This document shows positions 12,101 to 20,709 of a DNA stretch of 24,138 bases, in pieces. Under the pieces are notes generated by a model. The model searched no databases. It had not been told where the DNA came from and saw only the letters and a program-made list of their open reading frames with translations. The position numbers and the translations under genes were made by a program. The number at the start of each line of letters is the position of its first letter. Position 1 is the stretch's first letter. Where the stretch lies: NCBI GenBank assembly GCA_003024985.2, contig PXIH01S0008594.1. One strand, given 5' to 3'. The stretch is from Euperipatoides rowelli (taxonomy: Eukaryota; Onychophora; Udeonychophora; Euonychophora; Peripatopsidae).

Positions 12101-15100
12101 CATTGTTAAGAAAATGAGATGAGTATCAAGAGTGACATAACGTTTAAGGGGATACACGGTTGAAAATTGTTGAATTTCTGAAAAAAAAACTTTTTTTTTC
12201 TTCATATTTCTCTAGAATAATAATCAAATTTTCATATTCAAGTTATTTTTATTAAGAATTCAATTTAAATGTTATATAATTCATTATTTATATACCATAT
12301 ATTTATTAATTTGACTTTAATTTTAAAAAAAAAAGCTTAGAAATAATTGATGTTTTTAAAAGTCATATAGCCGACAAAATATACAGTATGATGGAAGCTA
12401 CCATATTGATTTATATACAGTATATTAAGTAATGCAAATATCATTAACATTTTTTTAAATAATTACTATTTTTTTTAGTATGAGGTGTAATTGCAATCGC
12501 TATATTTATTTTGTAAAGTTTTATAATCGTAAATTAAACATACTGAATGATGAATATGTTATATAACAAATGAGGTGGAGAGTATTAAGTTTCTTATAAT
12601 GTCTTAAAAAGAGGAGGCAGGGGGGGTGAAAATCTAAAATAATGCATTATATAATATATGAATGGCCCCCAAAGGTGGTTCAAAATTACTGTTCAGGTGC
12701 CATTATATGATAATCCTCCAAGGTAGAGCTATCATACAAACTAATAATAAAGAAAATGATTGGTTCACTGTCAAACTGGAACTAAATATTTATACCAAAG
12801 CTAAATCAATATAACACTGAGTAACAACCAGTCATGACTTGATGATTAAAATAATAATATACCAAGGCTAAGTCCTATTACATTGAGATACCTTGCTCCT
12901 AGGGGGATCAAACTACTCGGACTAGCTCCTGTTAGACCGACCACATAAAAACATGAATGGAAAAATAAATACTTGTTGGAAATAGCAAAAGTCACTTCAG
13001 GCAAGGCAGTCATTAAGGCATGTGTTGTGTGCAGCATTCTGTTATTACTAAAAATGTGCATACTTGCAAAAGAAACATTATGAATAAATTAGCATTGATT
13101 AAAGGAAGTTTATTGTTTCCTGCAATGTTTATGATCTCATGATTGATCAGATCATGAATATGGCATTTATTTATAAAATAACAAATGTCGTATTAAGAAA
13201 GTAAACAATGTGCAAATGTAAATCACTTTTTCCTTTCCCTGGTGAATTAACAATAAAAAACAATTAAATAAAATATGAATGTTATAATAAATACTGCACT
13301 CACAATTGTATATGCTGTGTGTATATGGTATATACTGTTTTTATACAATATACTGTATATACAGTATATGTGTAGTGTTAATACTGTATATACAGTACTG
13401 TATTTATACAGGGCCGGATTAAGATTTTTTGGGGCCCTGGCACAAAAACATATCCCCCCCCCATAGCCCAGAAGGATCTTGGGTGATACCCTATGTGGGT
13501 CCAGAGCCAGAGCCCTGACGGAATTTTTTTTTTAAAAAAAAAGTAAATTTGGAGGCTTTTAAATGCAAATTACTAAAATGGGCCTACACATTGTAATAAA
13601 AAAAGTTAATATTACTGTTTAAAAACTGAGAATATTTATTAAAATGGATATAAGCTCTATTGGTCTGTAAACATAACAAAATCATAAAAAAAAAAATTTT
13701 TTATATATNNNNNNNNNNNNNNNNNNNNNNNNNNNNNNNNNNNNNNNNTGACTATTGTTATTAACATGGATAAAACTAACTTAGGTCTGTGTATAAAGTA
13801 TCAATACAAAAAAAAAAGTTGTTTTTTTATGGGTAGGGCCCATCAAAATTGGGGGCCACTAACTAATGTTTATTAACATAAATAAAACTTACAAAAGGTC
13901 TGCATACCATAAAAATAAAAATAAAATTAGGGGTAGGGCCCATTAAAATTGGAGGCCACTAACTAATGTTAATTACCATAGATAAAACTTACTAAAGGTC
14001 TGTGCATACCATAAAAAAAAATTAAAACAATTTTTATTTTTTTATGGTAGGGCCTATCAAAATTGGGGGCCACTAACTAATGTTTATTAACAGATAAAAC
14101 TTACAAAAGGTCTGTGCATACCATAAAAAAAACGTAAACATATTTTTTTTAGGGTTAGGGCCCATCAAAATTGGGGGCCCACTAACTAATTTTTATTAAC
14201 ATAGATAAAACTTAGAAAAGGTCTGTGCATACATAAAAAAAATTATAGGGGTAGGGCCCATCAAAATTGGGGGCCACTAACTAATGTTTATTAACATAGA
14301 TAAAACTTACTAAAAGTCTGTGCCTATCATAAAAAAAAATTAAAACAAAAAATGTTAGGGGTGGGTTGAGCCTCTCAAAATTTGGGACCCTGGGTGGACG
14401 CTTGTTGCACCAACTCATAGATCACCCTGTATACAGTATATACTGTAGATATACAGTTTAATGTATCAGTAATATAAAATCTATTTACTTTGGCTTTTAG
14501 AATTTTTCCTCTCCAATGATAACCATTCAATGTTTTTAAAGCATTTTGTCTATCATCTTCACTTCTAAAAATAGAAATAAGTCAAATGAAAGATCTAATA
14601 CTAAAAAAAAAAATAGTAATACCGGTATTACAAAATAAATTAAACAGAAAAAATAATCACTAAATTATTTTTCTTTGAAAATTAATTAAATGCAATTTAA
14701 GCTTCATGACATACAGTATTTAAAGGTCAAATGTAACAATTTTTTTTTTATTATTGATTTTTCAGATTTTTACTAAAAAAAATATCCACTAGAAAAAAAT
14801 AATTAAAAACAAAATAGTTATTTACAATTCAATTTTTAAAATAATTGTCTTTAGCTCCTCCCGCCTTAAACGTCCACTGTATACACCAGGGGAGATATTT
14901 TTTGATGTCATAGATTACAAATGAATACAGCTTGCTATACTTACAATAACTATAGAATATTTATTATCTTTGTCTGCTTAAAGCTGGAAATCCTATGGAC
15001 TAAGTGTATAAATACTTATAAAAAATCATAATCAAGTTATTTTTTGGGGCTATTATGGTCCAATTTGTTTTTTTTTAAAAATCAAAATGTTTTTAACATA

Positions 15101-18100
15101 ATTGAACATACAGTGTACCTCTATTTACTGTACATGTTAAATCATTACAAAGAAATGTAGAGATAATTTCGTCATCAAATTAATCTCAGACCCAAAAAAA
15201 AAGTGAGTTTCAATTTGTAATTTGACTCAGGATAGCAATAGTCTTAATTTTATCTTTAAATACCTTTTTTTTTTATGCATTTTAATTTTTTTTTTTTCCA
15301 GTGGAATTTTTTTTTTTAGTAATTATCTTTGAAAATCAATAAAAAAAATTAAAAATTCTGTTACATTAAAGCTAATTAAAAACAGTGCAAGACTGCGTTT
15401 GATATGAAAGCGTTCCTTGAATATGTGTGTTTATATAAGAACAAGGTACAGCAGCTAGGTTTTCTCTTGAAAAATATTAAACATTTTAAATTTCAAGTTA
15501 TATATAAAAAAAACAGTTGAAATACAAATTTTAAAAACAAAAATAAAACTAAACTGCTACTTTCAACACATGAAAAAAATTTGTTCAAAATCGAATGAGT
15601 TCAGTATATTGAAATAAAAAGTTAATAAAAAGTCAGTTTAGAAAAAAAACCTATTTTTAGAGGAATAAATACAAAATTAGTAAATCCATCCTAATAATTG
15701 ATACAGCAATAAGATAAAAAAAAACTGATTTTATTTATAGTGGTATCAAGATTATCAATTTAAAATCAATTATCACGCTCAGGGCCACGCTATAATTGCC
15801 AAGTAAATCTATTTTTTTTTTGCCAACTTAAAAAATTTTTTTAATTGGAAACGAACAAGTGATGTATTAATATTGATTATCAAGTAGTACAATTTAGCCC
15901 CCACTACCCTCCAATGACTTATCTACAGTACGTATTTTGTGGCCCCCCCCCCTTTTTTTTTTTTGCAGGAAAATTAAAGGGGCCCATTCACAAAGTTTGA
16001 TTTGATAAGCTTTTTTGCTGTTTTTTTTTTTTTTTTGGTTGTCTGGGAATTTTGATGCCTTAGTGTTGGTCAATCCCCTTGACAACAAAAAATATTTATT
16101 TTTTTAGACCTAATTGCGGTGATATCTGGTGATTTTTGTCAGCATCCAGTAGCAGCACAAAAAAAAAATACCATATAAATTACAATTAATGTTATAATTT
16201 TTATATAGCCTGTATATTTGTAATGGCTATTAATTATGAAGCAGCCTAATTTAAAAACTAATTGCTGGTGAATAAAAATATTGATACAGGATATAATTCA
16301 AAATATTTAATAACAATTAAGTTGAATCAACATAAAGACAACAATCGATTATAAAATTGTATGTTATTTTGTGAATTGCCTGAAGTGTTGTTCAGAAAAT
16401 TATATTTATCAGTAGATTTACAGTAAATTATGAAGAAAAATTAAATAGTGAACTTATTATTTGAAAATAAAATGTACACTACCATACTAGAATCAATGCT
16501 TGCCTGTAGTGATGGAAAATTCAAGGAATTAGGCATTAGACTATGATTTACTTTGAAATAATAAGAAAAAACAGACTGTATCATAAGTTGACTTTGATAA
16601 GACAAAAACTTCCTTTTCTTCAAACTTTGCCGCTTTTTTCCCTTCTGATCGCCTGCTTAAAAAAAAGGCCCATACGTAAGAGTGACATCAAAACTAAAAT
16701 TTGTGATTATAATCAAACTGACAATCACTATTATAGCTATTTCTTTCATGAACATGAGTAGTATTTTATAGCAACCAATAAGCAACTAAAGATTTCCTTT
16801 GATTTTTAATGTGGGTCTAATTTTCACAAAATCTTATGTTCCTAAACAAAAGTTGGATAGATTGCACACCTTGCCAAATTGAAATCCAATTTTTTTCATC
16901 TTGGCAATCTCTCCCAACTTCCATTTTTTCCCCAACTTGTACATTGTTCAAGTTTACAATGATGTATTGGATAAACAGTGGTGGGCTTTAATGTTTCATG
17001 TGTCAACAAAATTCCAGCCCCAACCCTGCACATACCAAATCAAGTCATGCATATTCATTGCTTGCCAAAATATTCATACATGCCCATTGCCAACTTGATG
17101 AGTAAGCAAACAAAAATGAAACATTAACAATAACCTAAAAGAGCCAGCCTTATCTGCCAACTAGAAACATGATTTTGCCAATTTTTCAGGTATTTTCCAA
17201 CTTGGTGGGGGGAGCTCCCCTCCCCCTTAGCGAGGGCCCTGATCACGCTAAATAAGCTACTTACAGTATTAAGATGTAATTATTATGTTCATACTGAATA
17301 GCTTGTTCTTAAATTCATATTTATTTAGATATTGTATTTTGATTATTTTAGATCATTTATTACGATTATGATTTTATATAGAAAATGCTTTTAGGCATAT
17401 AACAAAATTAGTAAATGGTTTTTATGATTTGTCTTATTTCGACAGATTGGCTAAGTTTAAATTGTTGACAGCATGTCAAAGAATTACTCATTTAGATCTT
17501 GTTTTGATGTATAAGGAAATAGTAATAAAGAATATTTACACAGATAACATTAAAATTCTTAGAGGCATAAGATCTGATGATGACATCGCGATTCTTCAAA
17601 GTGACATTGACAGTTTAGCATGTTGGCTCTCTCTCTCTCAAAATGAACTTGTTGTCAATCCTAAGACAGTTTGCTTGAGATTTCATACTAGACATAGGGA
17701 CATGTATTACATGCTGGGCATTCCTCAAGTATTACATCACTGTGCCTTTGGAATAATCTTCGATAACTCACCTTTTTCTATTCATGCTCTTTAGTTATGA
17801 GATGTACAGTAACTCTAAGTTTGCTATGACCAGAAGAAACATTAAGTATATGAATGTGAATATTTTTGAGTTGATTTATACGATATATATTGTATATAGA
17901 ACCAGAGCCCCCACCCCCACATACACACACATTCTAATTAGTGCCCAAGGACTAGAAATCCAGGTGGGGCCCCTTACATATTTTTGATGAGTTTCTCCTT
18001 GTTCACGAAGATTGGATGTTTTTTTGTATTAACGTTTTGTTTACCTTTGATAGACCTGTGGGCCTCTTGTCCAGACCTACAGGGCCCAAGTCACAGTTTA

Positions 18101-20640
18101 GGACGGGGATAAAAAAAAAATAATGGAATAGTTATTTTTTTTTTTAATTTTTTATCAGGAATCCGAATGTGTCAAGAAAAACAAAATTCAACAACCCGAG
18201 TTTTTTTTTTTTTTAATTAATTTTTTTTCTTTACGTCCGAAAATAAAAATAAAAAATTCATTTTTTCCATATTTTTTTACATACCGGTATTGCCTTACTG
18301 TGCCTCTTCAGTTTGAGATAGAATGTTTTGATTGATTTTTAACATTTTGTTTTTAAAAATGTATAAGTTTATTCCTAACCTAACTGATTTAAAATAATTT
18401 ATTAGACCGTCTGAAAGTCAAAATTTCATAAATCACTTCACTGTTCTTGAAAAATGAAAAGAAAATAAGGAATAATGAAAGCAAAGTAATACAAATATTT
18501 AAAAAATATATATTATTTGCTACAAATATATCCACTTTGAAATAGGTCAAAATAGAAAAATTACATGTTTCCTTATATTTCAATTATTATAGTTACTATA
18601 CCATAACTTACTTGAAGGTAACAAAACCATAGGTTGCCTTCCTTGTTACTTTTATTTTATGAGGCCTAAGATTTAATTGGGTTAACATTTTCTTTATTTG
18701 CTGGAAGAAAAAAAAATGGAAAGGAAATAAAATTTCTACAAAGTTAACATTGGAAAAAAAAATATTAAAAAAGATAACTTTTTAAAACCTAGTTCAATAT
18801 ATTCATTTTCATCAAGAACTCATGCAAATAGTTTAATTAAAGGTCAAATGAAATTCTATTTTTTTATTGATTGATTTTCAAAGATAGTTGCTAAAAAAAA
18901 AATTAATAAAGGAGTTATTTACAAATAACTTTTAAAATAAAGGCCTGTAGCTCCACCCATTTTAAACATTATTGTGTATAATATACACATGGTGGATGAC
19001 ATGTTACAAACAATTAAGTACATACCGGTACTAGTGTGTATAATACTTTTTTTACTTCCCTAACAGTTAAGAGGAGATTTTTCTGTCAAAATATTTCATT
19101 TTTTGTTTAAATAAAATAACTTTATTTACAAATATGGCAAGATTACAGTTTAAGGTTCTTCCCAAGATGGCCACCGTTTTAATATTTTATTAGTCCTAAT
19201 CTTACCCTTAACCCTAACTCCAACTATGTGTGAAATTTACTGTGCCTAACCCTAGGATAATCAAGAGTTGCAATAACCCTTGTTGGATATTTTCAATTTT
19301 AAAACTAGAGTAACCCTATGTACAGTATGTGATGGCCATCTTGGAGGGGGGGACCCTAAACTGTAATCTAGACGAAAATATTCCGTTCTTTGCCATAAGT
19401 ATTTGAACACAATGTTTTGTTAGAAGTCCAATTTTACTGTCGTCTCTAGGCATGGAACACATGGTAGTGGTGTCATCGTTTAAAACAAGTGCAATTCCAA
19501 CCTTAGAATTCCATTTAGAAATCCACTGATTAAAATATTAAATCTTATTTTATATTTCCTAGAAATATTTGATGGTTACTGTTAGTATGTTTATGTTTAC
19601 TTATTTAAAATGTGCTTTAAATTTATTTACCATACAGTATTAGCCTATTAACCTACAGTAACATATCTAAAATGAATTTTGAATGGCTATGTGATTAAAA
19701 CAAATAACAATAAAGTCTGATTCATAATAATTTTAAGCCACTTCTTTTAGACTGATGTGGAAAAAAAAGTGACAAAGTACAGTCTCATTTCTAGACCAAA
19801 ATACATTACATAGAATGTCATGTTATAAAGCAAAATAGTAAAAAGAAAGTTGTCTTTTTTTATAAATGTTAATACTGTAATTTAGGTTCTAGATGAAAAT
19901 AAATGTTCCAGCATAAATTCAACATAAGTTTAATAAAATAGTATAATTCTATTTTGAGCAAACCACCAATGTTGAACTAATGTAAGTTTTGAAAAACTGG
20001 AGTATGGTAATAAAATAATTTCATAATTTCAATGAGATATTAAAAATTTAAAAAAGAAGACTATGATGTAAACACCATTTTATAAATTTATTCCTCCGGG
20101 TTATTTGTATTAATAAAATGAAAATTATTGGGGGGAAATTTTTCTTACATGCAAGATTTGTCAAACAAAATTATATTTTGCAAATATGTGAGTTGAGTAA
20201 AATGACCAAATTTAATCAATCCAATATTTTCTATGTCCTCGTGACACCCCATTCCCTAGAAGTCATGTTCCAGAGTTTGCACACCACCGTTCAAAATCAT
20301 AGTGAAGTTTTGAGTACACTAATATATTAAAAATAGACATAAAATCCTGGTTCAATTTTATAATTAAAATTTCTGGATTAGTAAACATGACAAGTATAAA
20401 CAAAATAAAAACTGTAAACTAACAAAATAAAAAAAATCTATTTATTACCCCAAATCCAAAATGTTTAGGTAGATTTTGAACTTCCACCTTAAAAACTTCA
20501 GAGGTGAATTCATCACGTTTGGTATAAAAATATGGATCAGTTTCGATGGAATTCAAATCGTCATTCTGCATTGCATTTTCCGATGAATCTATTTTACTTG
20601 CTTCAACATTAATAAAATCTTCAGTTTTTGTATTTTCCAT
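3092..20640 (-). CDS. TRMT2A: tRNA (uracil-5-)-methyltransferase homolog A, 5' part (7 exons)
   Basis: Join on the minus strand: 20640-20449, 18700-18612, 14564-14489, 9117-8999, 6445-6391, 3325-3231, 3140-3092. The seven pieces total 675 nt (225 codons), stay in frame and have GT-AG borders. Intron sizes are 1748, 4047, 5371, 2553, 3065 and 90 bp. The product aligns, from my memory of human TRMT2A, along its whole length: an acidic N-terminus (1-45), an RRM (about 49-119) with RNP2 at KVEVQNLP (51-58) and RNP1 at KATYGFVTF (85-93), then the KANPMADP linker, the PLW..AYEEQL segment, a charged helix, and NGMCCPLEPVKPS (213-225). The family makes 5-methyluridine at position 54 of the tRNA T-loop using SAM, and human TRMT2A is about 625 residues. 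The SAM-binding and catalytic region is not in this window, so activity cannot be judged. The gene runs off the left edge inside intron 7. TRMT2B lacks the RRM, which favours the 2A form. Confidence 0.93.
3231..3325 (-). CDS. TRMT2A: TRMT2A exon 6 (charged helix)
   Basis: 95 nt, residues 178-208 plus two bases (AA) of Lys209. EISEFLQKLGQQIKKAN lines up with human CEQVLQKLAKEIGSTN, and the following segment with the human LLEQRHKHN region. A long amphipathic charged helix is likely. The acceptor is ttgtatcttag; the donor AA|gtaagtctc is strong. Only 90 bp separate it from exon 7, in contrast to the kilobase introns elsewhere. Confidence 0.91.
3600..6060 (-). mobile_element. Ty3/Gypsy retrotransposon fossil (pol remnant)
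   Basis: Old, broken LTR-retrotransposon copy in intron 5, in the same orientation as TRMT2A. Parts recognised in order on the minus strand are reverse transcriptase (about 6060-5700, with MPFGLTNA and the YMDD box), an RNase H-like stretch (about 5700-5100), and integrase (about 5000-4200, with a GQVEWYN segment). A degraded tail runs to about 3600. No gag region and no flanking LTR pair could be delimited, so both ends are approximate. It carries many breaks throughout and cannot be active. The decay suggests an ancient insertion. Confidence 0.85.
6075..6386 (-). other. Unrecognised 103-codon open frame in intron 5
   Basis: The frame starts 5 bp inside intron 5, just after the exon 5 donor, in a frame different from the exon. 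It ends close to the upstream edge of the Gypsy fossil. It is rich in aromatic residues and tryptophan (WNLDYIGYEMLATDRWFDLV). I do not recognise a family. It may be a chance frame, a further degraded mobile-element piece, or a lost exon. No splice evidence links it to TRMT2A. Confidence 0.2.
6391..6445 (-). CDS. TRMT2A: TRMT2A exon 5 (PLW..AYEEQL segment)
   Basis: 55 nt: one base completes Arg159, then 18 codons (160-177), ending in phase 0. VIPLWELAYEEQL matches human VTPLWTVPYAEQL, a strongly conserved stretch just before the methyltransferase part. The acceptor is atgttttag and the donor AAG|gtaaat. Just inside intron 5 begins an unrelated 103-codon open frame (6386-6075), which is in a different reading frame from the exon. 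Confidence 0.92.
6446..8998 (-). other. TRMT2A intron 4
   Basis: 2553 bp, AT-rich, with many A and T homopolymers (for example the A-run/T-run pair at about 7470-7496) and several TACTGTA/TACAGTA words. One hAT-like MITE (6901-7238) is the only element I can delimit. No coding homology was seen in the remainder. Confidence 0.7.
6901..7238. mobile_element. Non-autonomous hAT-like MITE, 338 bp
   Basis: Left end CAGTGACGTACTATG... and the inverted right end CAGGGGTGGACTAAAGG... form an imperfect terminal inverted repeat of about 38 bp, both running into ACCCAGGGT. The flanks are TTCACAAC (6893-6900) and TTCACAAG (7239-7246). That is an 8-bp target duplication with one mismatch, which is the hAT size. 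The interior is C-rich, with an A12-C9 junction near 7170-7190, and has no coding capacity. Such elements are mobilised in trans by a full-length relative, not seen here. Confidence 0.8.
8999..9117 (-). CDS. TRMT2A: TRMT2A exon 4 (linker after the RRM)
   Basis: 119 nt, residues 120-158 plus two bases (AG) of Arg159. KANPMADPLIQKRK corresponds to the human segment around RPKADPMARRRR. The rest (to DEDIPLIH) is a charged, poorly conserved linker. The acceptor is tgaattag with a weak pyrimidine tract; the donor is CAG|gttaat. Phase agrees with both neighbours. Exon 4 is GC-richer than its surroundings, which makes it stand out by eye. Confidence 0.9.
11950..12720. repeat. Degraded repeat with ATATAAC/GTTATAT words
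   Basis: Contains reiterated phrases such as TTATATAACGTTCAAGG, ATAACGTTTAAGGGG, GTTATATAACAAATGAGG and ATTATATAATATATGAATGG, with short G-rich islets. These resemble eroded MITE pieces. Clear termini or target duplications were not found, so the borders are only indicative. Confidence 0.3.
13308..13408. repeat. Palindromic TATACTGTATATACAGTATA tract
   Basis: About 100 bp built from TACTGTA and its complement TACAGTA joined by TA dinucleotides, for example ATATACTGTATATACAGTAT and AATACTGTATATACAGTACT. The tract can fold on itself. It directly abuts the CAGGG end at 13409, and a similar tract resumes after the other end at 14430-14460. The element therefore seems to have inserted into, or next to, this sequence. 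Confidence 0.65.
13560..14390. repeat. Tandem array, ~96-114 bp unit, at least 6 copies
   Basis: The phrase GGGCCCATCAAAATTGGGGG, followed by CCACTAACTAATGTTTATTA, a GATAAAACTTAC stretch, GGTCTGTGCATACC and an A-run, recurs. It starts at 13836, 13936, 14050, 14158, 14254 and in a diverged form at 14363 (spacings 100, 114, 108, 96, 109). One or two more diverged units lie on each side of the gap (about 13560-13800). Length differences are mostly in the A-run. Confidence 0.85.
13709..13748. other. Assembly gap (40 N)
   Basis: Forty undetermined bases within the tandem array at 13560-14390. The gap probably marks a place where near-identical units could not be resolved, so true copy number may be higher. 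Confidence 0.95.
14489..14564 (-). CDS. TRMT2A: TRMT2A exon 3 (end of RRM)
   Basis: 76 nt: one base completes Lys94, then 25 codons (95-119), ending in phase 0. ALKTLNGYHWRGKIL matches human ALRVLHGALWKGRPL and forms the second helix and last strand of the RRM. The acceptor is ctatttttag and the donor AAA|gtaaat. Its 5' end is 154 bp from the long-TIR MITE that starts at 14719. Its 3' end is 59 bp from the CAGGG-ended repeat ending at 14429, so both flanks have taken insertions without touching the exon. Confidence 0.92.
14719..15373. mobile_element. Long-TIR MITE, copy 1 (~655 bp)
   Basis: The left arm starts TTTAAAGGTCAAATGTAACA and runs through TATTATTGATTTTTCAGA and ACTAAAAAAAATATCCACTAG. 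The right arm, read in reverse, gives AATGTAACAG, then TATTGATTTTCAAAGATAA and ACTAAAAAAAAAAATTCCACTGG. The arms match over about 90-100 bp with small gaps. The extreme right end is eroded. There is no coding capacity. Copies 2 (18837) and 3 (23979) share the left arm, which proves a repeat family. All three left ends begin TTAAAGG, so a TTAA target site is possible but unproven. Confidence 0.75.
15780..17241. mobile_element. Non-autonomous hAT-type element, 1462 bp, perfect 8-bp TSD
   Basis: The ends are CAGGGCCACGCTA on the left and, inverted, CAGGGCCCTCGCTA on the right. They are flanked by the identical octamer ATCACGCT at 15772-15779 and 17242-17249. Terminal inverted repeat starting CAGGG and an 8-bp duplication are the hAT hallmarks. 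The interior has no recognisable transposase; open frames at 16543-16761 and 16901-17098 are short and not conserved. CCAACTT/TTGCCAA motifs are concentrated near both ends. A C-run/T-run junction lies near 15943-15965. Confidence 0.88.
17381..17794 (+). mobile_element. CR1/L2-like LINE fragments in scrambled order
   Basis: One nearly continuous frame contains two LINE ORF2 pieces in the wrong order. About 17381-17520 encodes the C-terminal tail signature (ITKLVNGFYDLSYFDRLAKF, then HLDLVLMYKEI), matching the usual ..YEERLKKLNLLTLE.RRLRGDL..YK.. motif. About 17530-17794 then encodes the reverse transcriptase motif C region (YTDNIKI in place of YADDIK.) followed by LQSDIDSL..W and NPKTVCLRFH. 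In an intact element the tail lies about 150-200 residues after YADD. No start or full RT is present. It is a dead fragment. Confidence 0.75.
18612..18700 (-). CDS. TRMT2A: TRMT2A exon 2 (RRM core, RNP1)
   Basis: 89 nt, entering in phase 0 and leaving two bases (AA) that complete Lys94 with exon 3. It encodes residues 65-93. QLNLRPHKIK matches human RFGLQPHKTK, and YGFVTF is the RNP1 strand, human CAFVTF. The acceptor is a T-rich tract ending cttccag; the donor AA|gtaagt is near consensus. The exon is too short and frame-closed to appear as a conventional open reading frame. It was found by looking for the missing RRM strands between exon 1 and exon 3. Confidence 0.93.
18837..19030. mobile_element. 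Long-TIR MITE, copy 2 (partial)
   Basis: Starts TTAAAGGTCAAATG and aligns with copy 1 through TTGATTTTCAAAGATAG, GTTATTTACAA, TTTTAAAATAA, TGTAGCTCCACCC, the TTTAAAC phrase and a TGATG/ACATGTTACAAA stretch. After about 19030 similarity fades and no right arm is visible before the neighbouring MITE at 19139. The copy appears truncated. Confidence 0.7.
19139..19369. mobile_element. MITE with 35-bp TIR and internal CCCTAA words, 231 bp
   Basis: The left end AGATTACAGTTTAAGGTTC and the inverted right end AGATTACAGTTTAGGGTCC form a TIR of about 35 bp. It continues in both arms to CCAAGATGGCCA. The interior contains TTACCCTTAACCCTAACTCC and GCCTAACCCTAG. No convincing target duplication was seen in the immediate flanks (ca / ag). 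There is no coding capacity. Confidence 0.75.
20449..20640 (-). CDS. TRMT2A: TRMT2A exon 1 (start codon, first RRM strand)
   Basis: Residues 1-64, ending in phase 0. The ATG at 20640-20638 has a good animal context (ACC before, G after). It is the first ATG after an in-frame stop at 20709-20707. The first 45 residues are polar and acidic and not conserved. The end, TSEVFKVEVQNLPKHFGF, closely matches human TSEIFKVEIRNLPRYVGF and carries the RNP2 strand of the RRM. The donor is GGG|gtaata, the weakest in the gene. The frame reads on past the donor for nine codons to a stop, so a simple open-frame view overstates the exon. Confidence 0.92.
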
Positions 20641-20709
20641 GGTAAAAAAAAAAAAACAACACTATGACTGCAATATAAATATAAAAGAAAATTTTTCATT
20701 AAATTTTTA
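20641..20709 (-). promoter_or_regulatory. 5' leader of TRMT2A, possible leader-intron acceptor
   Basis: On the minus strand the sequence just before the ATG is atattgcag then TCATAG, a run of 12 T, and ACC. The gcag at about 20670-20667 would serve as an acceptor for a 5' UTR exon starting near 20666. If used, the transcript start lies further right. No TATA box or initiator can be assigned. An in-frame stop at 20709-20707 closes the frame upstream. Confidence 0.3.

Larger units (their letters stand above)
13409..14429. mobile_element. CAGGG-ended hAT-like element with internal tandem array
   Basis: The left terminus CAGGGCCGGATTAAGA and inverted right terminus CAGGGTGATCTATGA share an imperfect end typical of non-autonomous hAT elements of marine invertebrates. 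The 8 bases flanking each side (tatttata, tatacagt) do not match well, so the target duplication is not proven. There is no transposase. The interior is dominated by a ~100-bp tandem repeat and contains a 40-base gap. GGGCCC-rich phrases and C-runs set it apart from the AT-rich host DNA. Confidence 0.6.
9118..14488 (-). other. TRMT2A intron 3
   Basis: 5371 bp, the longest intron. From 9118 to about 11900 it is plain AT-rich sequence without recognisable genes; open frames at 10578-10835 and 11153-11356 are low-complexity. About 11950-12720 holds a degraded repeat, then featureless DNA, then a TACTGTA-rich tract (13308-13408) and the CAGGG-ended element (13409-14429). Confidence 0.65.
14565..18611 (-). 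other. TRMT2A intron 2
   Basis: 4047 bp, mostly transposon sequence: a long-TIR MITE (14719-15373), a hAT-type element (15780-17241) and a LINE fragment (17381-17794). A pair of GC-richer scraps (about 17900-17980 and 18050-18110, with GGGGCCCC- and CAGGGCCC-like words) may be hAT debris that I cannot delimit. The rest is AT-rich without coding signal. Confidence 0.65.
18701..20448 (-). other. TRMT2A intron 1
   Basis: 1748 bp. It holds a partial long-TIR MITE (18837-19030) and a 230-bp MITE (19139-19369). The remainder, about 19380-20440, is AT-rich. It has a plus-strand open frame at 20118-20330 that shows no recognisable homology and overlaps no splice signal I trust. Confidence 0.65.

Noticed and set aside
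11873-12205. Minus-strand open frame of 110 codons
   Set aside because: It overlaps a degraded repeat and begins in a lysine run from poly-T; no homology was recognised.
12846-13061. Minus-strand open frame containing YVVGLTGASPSSLIPLG
   Set aside because: Composition is slightly unusual, but there is no family, no neighbouring exon and no splice context in phase with TRMT2A.
13275-13466. Plus-strand open frame of 63 codons
   Set aside because: Made by the TACTGTA-rich palindromic tract running into the CAGGG element; not a gene.
13560-14390. Spaced-repeat array as a CRISPR
   Set aside because: The whole ~100-bp unit is repeated with diverged copies and no unique spacers. It is a transposon-borne tandem array in an animal genome.
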